From the NCBI RefSeq assembly GCF_900604355.1, contig NZ_UWOE01000001.1, forward strand, positions 2,542,001 to 2,606,000: a DNA stretch of 64,000 nt. The letters run 5' to 3'. The translations under genes were made by a program, and so were the position numbers. A model generated the notes under the pieces. The model was not told where the DNA came from, did no database searches, and saw nothing but the letters and a program-made list of their open reading frames with translations. This document shows, one piece after another, positions 17,912 to 27,787 of this stretch. This DNA comes from Luxibacter massiliensis. GTDB taxonomy: Bacteria > Bacillota > Clostridia > Lachnospirales > Lachnospiraceae. Position 1 is the stretch's first letter; each line of letters starts with the position of its first letter.

Positions 17912-20008
17912 TTAATAGCCTTCCAGTCCGTCTACCTCTGTGCCGCCGGTTCCCTCGCCGCCCTGTCCGTCATCCGGTACGGCAGGGGCCTCCGTCTGTT
18001 CCGGCCCTGTGCTTAACACAAAATCCACATATGCGCCTTTCTCCAGCTCGCTTCCGGGAGAAGCAGACTGTGATACAACATAGCCGGCCATAACACTGCT
18101 GTTTGGCTCTTCCGTAATATTCCCTGCATTTAGTCCTGCATCTGTCAAAGCCTGGATTGCATCATCCATAGTCTTATTAGTCAGGTTTGGCACCTTTGCC
18201 ATCTGCCCCTTACTTACCACATAATCTACCGCTGTATTTTTAGCCACTTTATTATTGGCCTTCGTACTTTGGGATATGACAATGCCTGCTTCGTATTTAT
18301 CACTATATTCCTCTGTTACGTTTCCACTTACCAACCCGGCAGCCACGAGGGCGGCATCGGCGTCAGCGGCGCTCTTCCCAACCAGATCCGGAACAGCTGC
18401 TTTTTCAGCTCCCAAGCTGACAATCATTTTCACCTTTGTACCCTCTTTTACCTCTGCCCCGGCTCCTGGGTCGGTTGAGATAACGGACCCTTCCTGCACA
18501 CTGTCGCTGTACTCGGCCTGGGAATCCACCACCAGTCCACTGTTCTCCAAAGCCTGCTGTGCCTCCGATTCACTCCATCCAGTCACATCGGGAACCTGGA
18601 CAGTCTTTTCTTCCACGCCTGTGCTGACTACCACATTAATCTGTGTGTTTTTGTCCACTTTTTTATTAGCTTCAGTCTCCTGCCGGATAATGATGCCCTT
18701 TTCATATTTATCTGACGCTTCCCGGCCAGAAACATAATAACCCAATTTCTTTTTATCCAGTTCCGCCTTCGCTTCCTCCTCGGTCATGCCTACCAGATCT
18801 GGCACGCTTACTTGACTCTCTGTCTTTGTCTGGCTTAACCCAGATCCGCCTTTAAAAAATCCGGCCGCCTTGCCCACCATAAAAAGGACAGCAAAGGCGA
18901 TCAGCACCGCAGCCACAATCATGAGTATTTTCATAATTTTTTTCGTGCTGGGTTCCACTTCTCCATTTATGCCGTCATGGCCGTACTCATCGTCACTGTC
19001 GTATTCATCGCTGTCATAGCCATACTCATCATCGTCATAGTCATCGTACTCATCCAGCTCATCACCGTATCCCCCGGAATTATATTCCCGCTCCTGAATA
19101 CGCTCCATCTCCTCAGTATTCATCAGCACAGTCTCATCCGGATCGCCGCCATACAGGGGCAGGGGCATATTCACAAAATCACCGTCTGGATCCACAAGAG
19201 ATCTCTTTAAATCCAGGATCAAAGACTGGCAGTCAGGATATCTGGACTCCGGATTCTTTTTCGTACATTTCATGATGATACATTCAAGGCTATAGGGGAT
19301 ATCCGGAACTTCTTCTGCCGGGGAAACAATCTCCTCCTGGAGGTGCTTGATTGCAACAGATACTGTAGAATCCCCATCAAAAGGAACATGCCCTGTTACC
19401 ATCTCATACATTGTTATGCCGGCTGAATAAATATCGCTCTTCTCATCTACAATACCGCCTCTGGCCTGCTCAGGAGATGTATAGTGCACAGACCCCATTA
19501 CACTGGCGCTAATTGTATTTGTAGATGTAGTGGCCCTGGCAATGCCAAAATCTGTTACTTTTACTTTCCCTTCTTTGGAAATAATAATATTCTGGGGTTT
19601 AATATCACGGTGGACAATATGCTGATTATGGGCCGCCTGAATGCCAGTTACCATCTGTATGGAAATACTGATGGTCTCCTTTGCAGTCAGCCTGCCCTTC
19701 TTTTCAATATATTCCTTTAATGTAATGCCCTCAACCAGCTCCATGACCATATAATAGAGGCCCCGGTCCTGGCCTACATCATACACATTCACCACATTCG
19801 GGTGCATCAGCCCGGCGGCTGCCTGGGCCTCACTTAAAAATTTCTGGATAAATATCTCATCACTGCGGAAATCACTTTTTAGTACTTTGATTGCCACATA
19901 CCGGTTCAGCTTATGGTCTTTCCCCTTATAGACATCCGCCATCCCCCCTGAACCGACACGGCTAAGTATCTCATACCGTTTCCCTAAAAATATCCCTTCT
20001 TTTAACAT
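17912..20008 (-). CDS. prkC: PASTA-domain Ser/Thr protein kinase (PrkC/Stk1 type)
   Basis: The 698-residue membrane kinase senses muropeptides or lipid II in Gram-positive bacteria and controls growth and cell wall. Residues 10-270 form a Hanks kinase domain with GSGGMADVYKG, the catalytic loop HRDIKPQN and DFGIA. A Tyr/Asp-rich acidic stretch lies near residues 309-344, one membrane segment near 352-375, then four PASTA repeats outside the cell and a Gly/Glu-rich tail. It overlaps the phosphatase gene by seven bases, so kinase and phosphatase are made together. The acidic juxtamembrane stretch is unusual. Confidence 0.96.
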   Translation of the reverse strand: MLKEGIFLGKRYEILSRVGSGGMADVYKGKDHKLNRYVAIKVLKSDFRSDEIFIQKFLSEAQAAAGLMHPNVVNVYDVGQDRGLYYMVMELVEGITLKEYIEKKGRLTAKETISISIQMVTGIQAAHNQHIVHRDIKPQNIIISKEGKVKVTDFGIARATTSTNTISASVMGSVHYTSPEQARGGIVDEKSDIYSAGITMYEMVTGHVPFDGDSTVSVAIKHLQEEIVSPAEEVPDIPYSLECIIMKCTKKNPESRYPDCQSLILDLKRSLVDPDGDFVNMPLPLYGGDPDETVLMNTEEMERIQEREYNSGGYGDELDEYDDYDDDEYGYDSDEYDSDDEYGHDGINGEVEPSTKKIMKILMIVAAVLIAFAVLFMVGKAAGFFKGGSGLSQTKTESQVSVPDLVGMTEEEAKAELDKKKLGYYVSGREASDKYEKGIIIRQETEANKKVDKNTQINVVVSTGVEEKTVQVPDVTGWSESEAQQALENSGLVVDSQAEYSDSVQEGSVISTDPGAGAEVKEGTKVKMIVSLGAEKAAVPDLVGKSAADADAALVAAGLVSGNVTEEYSDKYEAGIVISQSTKANNKVAKNTAVDYVVSKGQMAKVPNLTNKTMDDAIQALTDAGLNAGNITEEPNSSVMAGYVVSQSASPGSELEKGAYVDFVLSTGPEQTEAPAVPDDGQGGEGTGGTEVDGLEGY

Positions 20009-20745
20009 ATACTCACCTCATCCGCGAACGGCTCCACCAGTACAATCCCTATATTATCCGTACCTCCGTTCTCCTTCGCTGTTTCTACCAGGGATTGGGC
20101 AGCCTCCACAATATCTCTGCCCCCCTGCACAATATGGAACAATTCTTCATCCTCCACCATATTGCTGAGTCCGTCTGTACACATCAAGATGATGTCCCCC
20201 TTCTTCAGGCGGTGCTCATAGAAATCTACATCCACACTATCCTTTGCCCCAATGGCCCTTGTAATAATGTTCTTATCTGGGTGATGCTTCGCCTCCTCCG
20301 GCTTAATCCCCCCCAGACGTACCATCTCTTCCACAAGGGAGTGGTCCTTTGTCAGCTGTATAATCCCCTGGTTAATCAAATACAGCCTGCTGTCCCCTAC
20401 ATTCGCAAAATACATCATCTGGTTGACTACCGTAGCTGCCACCACTGTGGTTCCCATCCCCTTTAGGTGGGAATCCTGGGATGCCTTTTTGATAATCTCC
20501 CGGTTTGCTGTTTTTATTGCAGCCACAAGCGCCTTTTCCACATCCTCCTCATGGCTCTTCTTCAACTCTCTTTTTAAAACTTCCACCGTATATTTTGAAG
20601 CATAATCGCCTGCCTGATGTCCGCCCATGCCGTCAGCTACTACAAACAGATTTGGGAGAGGCCCTAACGGATTATCTGTCGTATAGACATAATCTTGATT
20701 TATTTGTCTTACCATACCAACGTCGGTCATGGAAAATGTCCTCAT
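20002..20745 (-). CDS. stp: Stp1/PrpC family PP2C protein phosphatase
   Basis: This 247-residue metal-dependent phosphatase removes phosphate from targets of the adjacent kinase. Metal-binding motifs of the PP2C family are seen: RQINQDYVY, VADGMGGHQAGDYAS, GTTVVAATV, MCTDGLSNMV and GGTDNIGIVLV. AAGGAG precedes the ATG. It sits between rlmN and the kinase gene, the usual Firmicutes order. Confidence 0.96.
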   Translation of the reverse strand: MRTFSMTDVGMVRQINQDYVYTTDNPLGPLPNLFVVADGMGGHQAGDYASKYTVEVLKRELKKSHEEDVEKALVAAIKTANREIIKKASQDSHLKGMGTTVVAATVVNQMMYFANVGDSRLYLINQGIIQLTKDHSLVEEMVRLGGIKPEEAKHHPDKNIITRAIGAKDSVDVDFYEHRLKKGDIILMCTDGLSNMVEDEELFHIVQGGRDIVEAAQSLVETAKENGGTDNIGIVLVEPFADEVSIC

Positions 20746-20757
20746 AGCATATCTCCT

Positions 20758-21798
20758 TTATTCTTTGTTTGTCTGCACATAACGTCGTCTGAGCTGCCCA
20801 CAGGCACCATCGATATCTGCACCCATTTCCCTTCTTATAGTAACATTTATTCCGCTTTTTTCAAGTTTATTTTTGAAATTCTGCGCATTTTTCCTGCTCG
20901 GCCGTTTAAAATCACGCTCCTGTATTGGGTTCACAGGTATCAGGTTCAGATGACAATTTCTGTGCCTCAGGATATCTGCCAGTTCTCTGGCATCCTCATC
21001 CGTATCGTTCACTCCATGTACCAGGCTGTACTCAAAAGTAATCCTCCTCCCTGTGCGCTTAAAATACACATCACAGGCAGACAGGACTTCCCCAAACTCA
21101 TACCTATCTGCGACTGGCATCAGCTGCTTTCTTTTATCCTGGGTGGCGCCGTGGAGGGATAGGGCCAGCGTGATCTGGAGCTGTTCCCCTGCCAGTTTCA
21201 GAATCCCCGGCACAATCCCACAGGTGGAAACGGTCACGTTCCTCTGGCTAATGTGGAGGCCATGTTCATCCGTGAGAAGGTGCACAAATCTGACAAAATT
21301 ATCATAATTGTCAAGAGGCTCCCCAGTGCCCATAACAACGACATTGTCCACCCGCTCATCCGTAAGTTTCTGTACCTGGTATACCTGCCCCAGCATTTCT
21401 GAAGGGGAAAGGTTTCGAACCAGCCCGCCAATTGTGGAGGCACAGAAACGGCATCCCATCCTGCACCCCACCTGAGAGGAAATGCAGACTGAATTTCCGT
21501 GCTTATAGCGCATAAGGACACTCTCCACCACATTCTGGTCATATAGCTGGAAAAGGAATTTACTTGTCCCATCCAACCTAGATTCCTGCTTTCTGAGAAG
21601 CGTAACAGGAAGAATTTCATAATTTTCATCCAGTTTACTGCGAAGTCCCTTGGGCAGATTGCTCATCATACAAAAATCTTCCGCCTGCTTTACATGCAGC
21701 CAATCATATATCTGTTTGGCCCGGAAACGCTTCTCCCCAATTTCCTCCATTTCTTTTTGCAGCTGTTCATATGTATATGCACAAATATCCTTCTTCAT
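20758..21798 (-). CDS. rlmN: 23S rRNA (adenine2503-C2)-methyltransferase
   Basis: RlmN is a radical SAM enzyme that methylates A2503 of 23S rRNA and A37 of some tRNAs. The 346-residue protein has the C-x3-C-x2-C cluster motif in CRMGCRFCAST, the nucleotide motif VVMGTGEPLDN and the C-terminal mechanistic cysteine in DGACGQLRRRY. It lies 12 bases before the phosphatase gene. The 124-base gap to rsmB upstream holds nothing I recognise. Confidence 0.97.
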   Translation of the reverse strand: MKKDICAYTYEQLQKEMEEIGEKRFRAKQIYDWLHVKQAEDFCMMSNLPKGLRSKLDENYEILPVTLLRKQESRLDGTSKFLFQLYDQNVVESVLMRYKHGNSVCISSQVGCRMGCRFCASTIGGLVRNLSPSEMLGQVYQVQKLTDERVDNVVVMGTGEPLDNYDNFVRFVHLLTDEHGLHISQRNVTVSTCGIVPGILKLAGEQLQITLALSLHGATQDKRKQLMPVADRYEFGEVLSACDVYFKRTGRRITFEYSLVHGVNDTDEDARELADILRHRNCHLNLIPVNPIQERDFKRPSRKNAQNFKNKLEKSGINVTIRREMGADIDGACGQLRRRYVQTNKE

Positions 21799-21922
21799 TT
21801 ACCTCTATCCCTCTTTAACGTGCCCTTCTGGTTTATCGGCCGCCTCTTTCTCCTATAGTACTGCCCTCCCCGGCAATAAGCGTCCGTCTGATTAGCGCCC
21901 ATAAACTGCGTCTCTGTGTTGC

Positions 21923-23278
21923 CTATGGACAGGTTTTACGTCTAAATCCTGCTATAAAGAACCCGTCACTCTCATGGATTCCTGGCAGCAGCTGAATATA
22001 TCCGTTCACTTCTGCCTCTTCTTTAAGGGCCCCATACAGCTTCTTCCCTATATCGGCCAAACAGAAATGGGGATGGGACTCCAGGAACCAACGGACATTT
22101 TCCTGGTTCTCCGGGGCATGGACAGTGCAGGTACTATAGATTAACATCCCCCCTGGCTTTACATAACGCCAAACCACATCCAAAATCTTTTGTTGGAGGA
22201 TGGCCAGCTTGCCTGCCTGCGCCTCTGTCATGCGGTATTTTAAATCCGTTTTCTTACCAAGCACCCCCAATCCTGAGCAGGGCAGGTCTGCTATTACAAT
22301 ATCTGCTTTCCCCACAGAGGCCTCATCTAAAACACATGCATCCCATGTCAGGGCAGCCACATTTTTCATGTTCATGCGGGACAGATTATCCTCAATCAAC
22401 GCCACTTTATATGCACTTAAATCCCTGGCCTCCACATATCCAGTGCCCTCCAATTTGTCAGCCAGGTGAAGGGCCTTTCCTCCAGGCGCCGCACATACAT
22501 CAATAATATAGTCCCCCTTTTTTGGGGAGGCAATTTCGCCCACCAGCATAGAGCTGATGTCCTGGACGGTAAACAGTCCCTCCTGGAAACAACTCAATTC
22601 CCCCAGGTGGTCGTAGCCTGAAATATAAAACCCATAGGGGAGATACGGGTGTTCCTGAACGGTGGCGCCCTCTCCCTCAAGCCTTTCCTTAAGCTCTTTC
22701 GGCTGTATCATGCTGACATTACACCGGATTGTCACAGGCTTCTCTTTCTGGAATTCCTTCAGCATTGCCTCAACTGTCCCCCGGTCATAGGCGGCCAGCC
22801 AGTGCCTTAGTATCCACTCCGGCATAGAATATCTGACGGACAATTCCTGCAGCGGATCCCTTGGATATGCCACTTCCCCCAAATGCCTTGCGGTATTCCT
22901 CAGCACACCGTTCACAAAACCTTTCAGCGTACCAAAGCCTTTCTTTGCAGCCAATTTTACCGACTCATTACAGACTGCACTGTCAGGTACGGTATCCATA
23001 TATTTGAGCTGGTAAACTGCACTTCTGAGAATGTTCCTGATCACCGGTTTCATTTTCTTTACCTTTACCCGGGAAAACTGATCAAGGATATAGTCTATCT
23101 CTACCATATGTTCCAGAGTACCTTCCGTCACTCTCGTAATAAAAGCCCGCTCTTTCTTATCTAGGTATTGGTATTTGTTCAGTACATTCCCCAGGACTAT
23201 ATGGCTATAGATATCTTGTTCAGTCACTTCCAGCAATATTCCCAGTACAATCTCCCGCTCACTCAATGGTTTTGTCAT
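21923..23278 (-). CDS. rsmB: 16S rRNA (cytosine967-C5)-methyltransferase
   Basis: RsmB methylates C967 of 16S rRNA. The 451-residue protein has an N-terminal NusB-like RNA-binding domain (about 1-140) and a C-terminal SAM methyltransferase domain with CAAPGGKALHLAD, the PCSGLG loop and the catalytic STCTVHAPENQ. The ATG at 23278 is chosen because the sequence GTGAGGGG, whose GTG opens the frame 15 bases earlier, serves as its ribosome site. Confidence 0.95.
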   Translation of the reverse strand: MTKPLSEREIVLGILLEVTEQDIYSHIVLGNVLNKYQYLDKKERAFITRVTEGTLEHMVEIDYILDQFSRVKVKKMKPVIRNILRSAVYQLKYMDTVPDSAVCNESVKLAAKKGFGTLKGFVNGVLRNTARHLGEVAYPRDPLQELSVRYSMPEWILRHWLAAYDRGTVEAMLKEFQKEKPVTIRCNVSMIQPKELKERLEGEGATVQEHPYLPYGFYISGYDHLGELSCFQEGLFTVQDISSMLVGEIASPKKGDYIIDVCAAPGGKALHLADKLEGTGYVEARDLSAYKVALIEDNLSRMNMKNVAALTWDACVLDEASVGKADIVIADLPCSGLGVLGKKTDLKYRMTEAQAGKLAILQQKILDVVWRYVKPGGMLIYSTCTVHAPENQENVRWFLESHPHFCLADIGKKLYGALKEEAEVNGYIQLLPGIHESDGFFIAGFRRKTCP

Positions 23279-23293
23279 AGTATATCCCCTCAC

Positions 23294-23995
23294 TTAATCA
23301 CGGTTTCTGCGCCCGCTTATAAGCAGAAGCCGCAGAAGCTGAAGAATCATGGACGCAGCGCTGGCCACATAGGTCAACGCCGCGGCGCCCAGCACCTTTT
23401 TTGTGGCCTGTATTTCCTCCGGGTAAAGCATCCCTGTATTCTCCAGAACCTGCACCGCCCGGCTGGACGCATTAAACTCCACCGGAAGCGTGACGATCTG
23501 GAACAGTACAGCTGCCGAAAACAGAAGGATTCCCAGATTTATAAGAATCATGGCCCCATTACTATTGATAAGCAGGCCAATGATAATCAGTGGCCAGGCT
23601 GCCATAGAGCCAAAGTTTGCGACTGGCACAAGAGCTCCCCTGATTTTCAGCGGTGCATACCCCACATGATGCTGGACTGCGTGCCCGCACTCGTGGGCCG
23701 CCACTCCGATTGCCGCCACAGAAGCAGACTGGTACGTAGCATCCGAGAGGCTCAGGGTCTTATTGCGCGGGTCGTAGTGGTCTGTCAGGTTCCCAGATAT
23801 ATGCTGTACCCGTACATCATATATCCCATTGGCCCGCAGGATCTTTTCCGCCGCCTCACGCCCTGTCATGCCTGCATGGCTGCGTACCTGGGAATACCGT
23901 CTAAATACGCTGTTTACTCTGGCCGAAGCCAATATACAGATTAGGGCGCCGATCAAAACCAGCAGGTACGTTGGGTCATAGTAATAATAAAACAT
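23294..23995 (-). CDS. Membrane zinc metallopeptidase, YugP-like (Zn_peptidase_2)
   Basis: This 233-residue integral membrane protein carries the HEXXH zinc motif in AAHECGHAVQHH near residues 100-110, an N-terminal membrane segment, and two or three further hydrophobic segments (for example MAAWPLIIIGLLI). It matches the YugP family of membrane peptidases whose substrate is not known. It starts 67 bases after fmt ends and ends 15 bases before the rsmB start, inside the translation operon, an association common in Lachnospiraceae. Confidence 0.9.
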   Translation of the reverse strand: MFYYYYDPTYLLVLIGALICILASARVNSVFRRYSQVRSHAGMTGREAAEKILRANGIYDVRVQHISGNLTDHYDPRNKTLSLSDATYQSASVAAIGVAAHECGHAVQHHVGYAPLKIRGALVPVANFGSMAAWPLIIIGLLINSNGAMILINLGILLFSAAVLFQIVTLPVEFNASSRAVQVLENTGMLYPEEIQATKKVLGAAALTYVASAASMILQLLRLLLISGRRNRD

Positions 23996-24062
23996 AATAC
24001 TCCCTCCATTTTCCGAAATGGCACATGGCAGCCGGCGGCTGCCTATACCGGCCTTCAGGCTT

Positions 24063-25013
24063 TTAAGTCAAACTGCCGGTAAATACCGTGCCTGTCTCTA
24101 TATGATATCCCCTCAAAAATGAACTTGTCTCCATTCTTTTCTTTCCTGGTATCTGAAGCTGCCTGATGTAAAGGATTCCCTCCCCTGTCTGTACAGCAAG
24201 GCTGTCCTTCTCGGCCGCCAGCACAGTGCCAGGCTCTGCCGGATGAATCTTTTGCTCCTGGGGGCAGGCCCTGGCTTCCCATATTTTCAGCACCTTGTCT
24301 CCCCAATAGGTATAAGTGCCGGGCCAGGAATTTAATCCCCTCACCAGACGTTCTATCGCATCTGCCGGGCAGCTCCAGTCTATGTTTCCCATTTTCTTGT
24401 CCAGCATCTTTGCATAAGGTGTAGGGCTGTCTCCCTGCTTCTCGAATACTGCCGTTTTATTTTCCAAGGCTTCCAGAGTTTTTACACACAATAGCGCACC
24501 GGCCTGTGCCAGCTTATCGTGGAGGCTTTCGCCAGTTTCCTGGGCAGTAATGGGAACTTCTGTCTTGAGAATCATATCCCCAGTATCCAGTCCTTCATCC
24601 ATCTGCATTGTAGTTACTCCTGTAACTTTCTCTCCCTGGATAATAGACCACTGTATAGGCGCCGCCCCTCTATATTTAGGCAGCAGCGATGCATGTACAT
24701 TGATACAGCCATAAGGCGCCATTTCCAGTATCTCTTTTGGCAGGATCTGGCCAAACGCTACCACCACAATCACATCGGCTTCATATTTTCCCAGTTCTTC
24801 CACACATTCCGGCTTTCTGACCTTTATTGGCTGATAAACTGGAATGCCCCTTTTTTGTGCCGCTTCCTTCACAGGTGTAAACTGCATTTCCTTTCCTCTG
24901 CCTTTGGGTTTGTCCGGCTGCGTCACGGCCAAGCATATCTCATGGCCTGCGTCAGCAAGTGCCTCCAGAGTTCCCACGGCGAAATCCGGTGTTCCCATAA
25001 ATATTATTTTCAT
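24063..25013 (-). CDS. fmt: Methionyl-tRNA formyltransferase
   Basis: Fmt formylates initiator Met-tRNA. The 316-residue protein shows IIFMGTPDFAVGTLEAL at its start, the catalytic region INVHASLLPKYRGAAPIQW and MDEGLDTGDM. It starts four bases after the def stop codon, so deformylase and formyltransferase are made together, the classical pairing. Confidence 0.97.
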   Translation of the reverse strand: MKIIFMGTPDFAVGTLEALADAGHEICLAVTQPDKPKGRGKEMQFTPVKEAAQKRGIPVYQPIKVRKPECVEELGKYEADVIVVVAFGQILPKEILEMAPYGCINVHASLLPKYRGAAPIQWSIIQGEKVTGVTTMQMDEGLDTGDMILKTEVPITAQETGESLHDKLAQAGALLCVKTLEALENKTAVFEKQGDSPTPYAKMLDKKMGNIDWSCPADAIERLVRGLNSWPGTYTYWGDKVLKIWEARACPQEQKIHPAEPGTVLAAEKDSLAVQTGEGILYIRQLQIPGKKRMETSSFLRGYHIETGTVFTGSLT

Positions 25014-25017
25014 AACC

Positions 25018-25494
25018 TTACTCCTCTTCCTCCTCAGCAGTCACATCATGAAGTCCATCTTCTGTCTTATCCACATATAAATCCCCATACAGATGGTCAA
25101 TCTCATGGCAGAATGCCCTGGCCAGCAGTCCCTCGCCTTCTGCTTCAAACTCCTCCATATCTTCATTCAGCGCACGTACTTTCACATAAGCTGGCCTTGT
25201 AACAATCCCCCATTTTCCTGGGACACTTAAGCACCCCTCTTCTCCTGTCTGCTCCCCGTCTGTCTCAATAATCTCCGGGTTGATCAGCACGATAGGGCCT
25301 TCTCCCACATCTATAACAACAATATTTTTGAGCACTCCCACCTGGGGGGCTGCCAGTCCCACACCGTGCATTTCATACATTGTATCCAGCATGTCATCTA
25401 TAAGCATTGTGGTCCGCGGCGTCACCTCCGTAACCTTTTTACACTTCTTTGTTAAAATCTCGTCTCCAATCTCCCTGATTTCTCTGATTGCCAT
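25018..25494 (-). CDS. def: Peptide deformylase
   Basis: The enzyme removes the formyl group from new proteins. The 158-residue protein shows all three motifs: GVGLAAPQVG, EEGCLSVPG and CHEIDHLYG, whose Cys and two His bind the metal. The ATG at 25494 is preferred over one 12 bases upstream because a GGAGGG site, inside the upstream start, precedes it. Confidence 0.96.
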   Translation of the reverse strand: MAIREIREIGDEILTKKCKKVTEVTPRTTMLIDDMLDTMYEMHGVGLAAPQVGVLKNIVVIDVGEGPIVLINPEIIETDGEQTGEEGCLSVPGKWGIVTRPAYVKVRALNEDMEEFEAEGEGLLARAFCHEIDHLYGDLYVDKTEDGLHDVTAEEEEE

Positions 25495-25548
25495 AACGCC
25501 CTCCATATGTCATGTTATTTTGTTCCACTTATCTCTCTGCTATACCTG

Positions 25549-27774
25549 TCAAAAAATATTCATGGGATTAAAATCAAATTGAATCCGCATCTTCCTGAAT
25601 CCTTCATTTACCTCAATATATTGTTCTAAATAATTCTTCATTCTCACAAGTAACCCATACTGCTTTGCCTTTAGATACAGCACTTTCCGATAGACATCAT
25701 TTACTTTACCGATCCCCGGGGCTGCCGGGCCGATTACCTCCAGCTCCCTATTTGGCTTCACCCTGGCAGTGTATTCCCTTAAATATCTGCAGCCCGTCTC
25801 TAATAACTGCTCATCTGCGCAGCTTACAAGGATTGCCAGCAAGTTCTCTGCCGGAGGATACCCCATAAGCTCACGGTACCTGATTTCCTCCTGGTAAAAG
25901 GCCTCGTAGTCCTGACATGCCGCTGTCACAATCCCATAATGTTCAGGACTATATGTCTGGATCACTGCCTCCCCTTCCTTCTCACCTCTGCCCGCCCGTC
26001 CAACAGCTTGGGTAAGTAACTGAAATGTCCTCTCCCCGGCTCGGTAATCATCTGCATATAATGACATATCAGCAGCCAGCACGCCCACAAGTGTGACATT
26101 GGGAAAGTCATGGCCCTTTACAATCATCTGGGTACCCACCAGAATATCTGCCTCCTCATTCGCAAAGGCAGACAAGATCTTCTCATGCCCGTTTTTCTGC
26201 TTTGTGGTATCCATATCCATGCGCAGGACCCTGGCTTGTGGAAACTGCTGTTTTACAAGTTCTTCTATTTGCTGGGTGCCTGCCCTGAATTCCCCGATAT
26301 GGCGTGACCCGCACGCGGGGCATTCCTGCTTCCTTAGTTCTTCATACCCGCAATAATGGCAGACCAACCTTCCATTCTTGTGGAAAGAAAGGGAAACATC
26401 ACAATGTGGACATTTTATTACATGGCCGCATTCCCGGCAGGATACAAAGCCTGCATACCCCCGCCGGTTTAAAAACAGCATCACCTGCTCTTGCCTCTTT
26501 AGCCTGCCTTCCATAAGCTCCTTGAGCCTGCGGCTTAAAATAGATCTATTCCCCTCCTTAAGCTCCTCCCGCAAATCTGCTATATATACCTTAGCCATCC
26601 CCTGGTCTCCCGAACGGCACCGCATCTCAAGGAGCCGGTATTCCCCCTTCCTTGCCCGGTACATTGCCTCCAGCGACGGCGTGGCAGACCCTAGTATCAC
26701 ACTGGCGCCCTCCATCTCAGCTCTGGCCACAGCGGTTTCCCTGGCATGGTATCTTGGTACCTGCTCGCTTTTATAAGTTGGCTCATGCTCCTCGTCAATC
26801 ACAATGAGGCCCAGGTTCGGAAAAGGAGTAAATAAAGCCGAGCGGGGCCCTATCATCACGTCCACCTTTTTGCTCTTTGCCCGCATCATTTGGTCATACC
26901 GCTCTCCTTTGGACAATCGGGAATTCATAATCGACACCCTGTCGCCAAAGTTCCGGTAAAAACGCATAACAGTCTGATAAGTCAGTGCGATCTCTGGAAT
27001 CAGGACAATGGCCTGCTTCCCTTCAGATACCACCCGTTTAATCAGCTCTATATAAACTTCTGTTTTGCCGCTGCCTGTGACACCGTGCAGCAAATAGGTC
27101 CCCATTCTTTGGCCGCTGTAGTCATCCCAAAATGCCTGTATCACCTGCTGCTGCTCCCTGGTATAAGTGATATTCTTCTCTTCTTTTTTGCCGCTGACCG
27201 GATTCCTGTATACAGTTTCTTCTTCCAGGGCGGCAACTCCCTGCCCCTCCAGCGCCCGCACTACGTTCATTGTAATATTAAGTTTCTGGGACAAAAGTCC
27301 ATAATCCAGTACAGGATCTTCTAAGAGCGCTGCCAGAAGCCTGGCGCGGGCCTTCTCATTCTTTTTCAAGTATATATCTAACTGCCGCCTGCCTGCCTCC
27401 TCGTCCAGCAAAAGCCGGATACGTTTCTTAATCTTTGCATTTTCCTTTTGTTTTATGGGCAGCACAGTCTTTAATGCCTGTATCATAGTGCCTCCATACT
27501 GCTCCTTCATCCAGGCAGCCAGGGCAATGAGCCTGCCCTCTATTTCCACGCTGTCCCTTAAGATATCTGCGATATCTTTTATTTTCGACTCTTCATACTC
27601 ACAGGCCTCGGAAATTCCAGTTACATACCCTTTTATTCTGCGGTTCCCATTGCCAAAAGGGACCAGCACTTCCATACCTACAGAAAGTTCCCCTTCCAGA
27701 TGGGAGGGGATTCTGTATTCAAATATCCTGTCTAATTTTTCATGGGTAATATCTACAATAATTTCTGCATACAT
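25549..27774 (-). CDS. priA: Primosomal protein N' (replication restart helicase PriA)
   Basis: PriA reloads the replisome at stalled forks. The 741-residue protein has an N-terminal DNA-binding domain, a helicase core with GVTGSGKTEVY (Walker A) and DEEH (Walker B), and a block of paired zinc sites between about residues 460 and 505 (CRECGHVIKCPHC, CHYCG, CPACG). It heads the priA-def-fmt operon and lies 13 bases after the murE stop codon. Confidence 0.96.
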   Translation of the reverse strand: MYAEIIVDITHEKLDRIFEYRIPSHLEGELSVGMEVLVPFGNGNRRIKGYVTGISEACEYEESKIKDIADILRDSVEIEGRLIALAAWMKEQYGGTMIQALKTVLPIKQKENAKIKKRIRLLLDEEAGRRQLDIYLKKNEKARARLLAALLEDPVLDYGLLSQKLNITMNVVRALEGQGVAALEEETVYRNPVSGKKEEKNITYTREQQQVIQAFWDDYSGQRMGTYLLHGVTGSGKTEVYIELIKRVVSEGKQAIVLIPEIALTYQTVMRFYRNFGDRVSIMNSRLSKGERYDQMMRAKSKKVDVMIGPRSALFTPFPNLGLIVIDEEHEPTYKSEQVPRYHARETAVARAEMEGASVILGSATPSLEAMYRARKGEYRLLEMRCRSGDQGMAKVYIADLREELKEGNRSILSRRLKELMEGRLKRQEQVMLFLNRRGYAGFVSCRECGHVIKCPHCDVSLSFHKNGRLVCHYCGYEELRKQECPACGSRHIGEFRAGTQQIEELVKQQFPQARVLRMDMDTTKQKNGHEKILSAFANEEADILVGTQMIVKGHDFPNVTLVGVLAADMSLYADDYRAGERTFQLLTQAVGRAGRGEKEGEAVIQTYSPEHYGIVTAACQDYEAFYQEEIRYRELMGYPPAENLLAILVSCADEQLLETGCRYLREYTARVKPNRELEVIGPAAPGIGKVNDVYRKVLYLKAKQYGLLVRMKNYLEQYIEVNEGFRKMRIQFDFNPMNIF

Positions 27775-27787
27775 GTAATGCCGCCAC

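Noticed and set aside
23168..23944. Plus-strand frame of 258 codons opposite rsmB and the zinc peptidase
   Set aside because: Composition is not protein-like and both minus-strand genes carry complete catalytic motifs.
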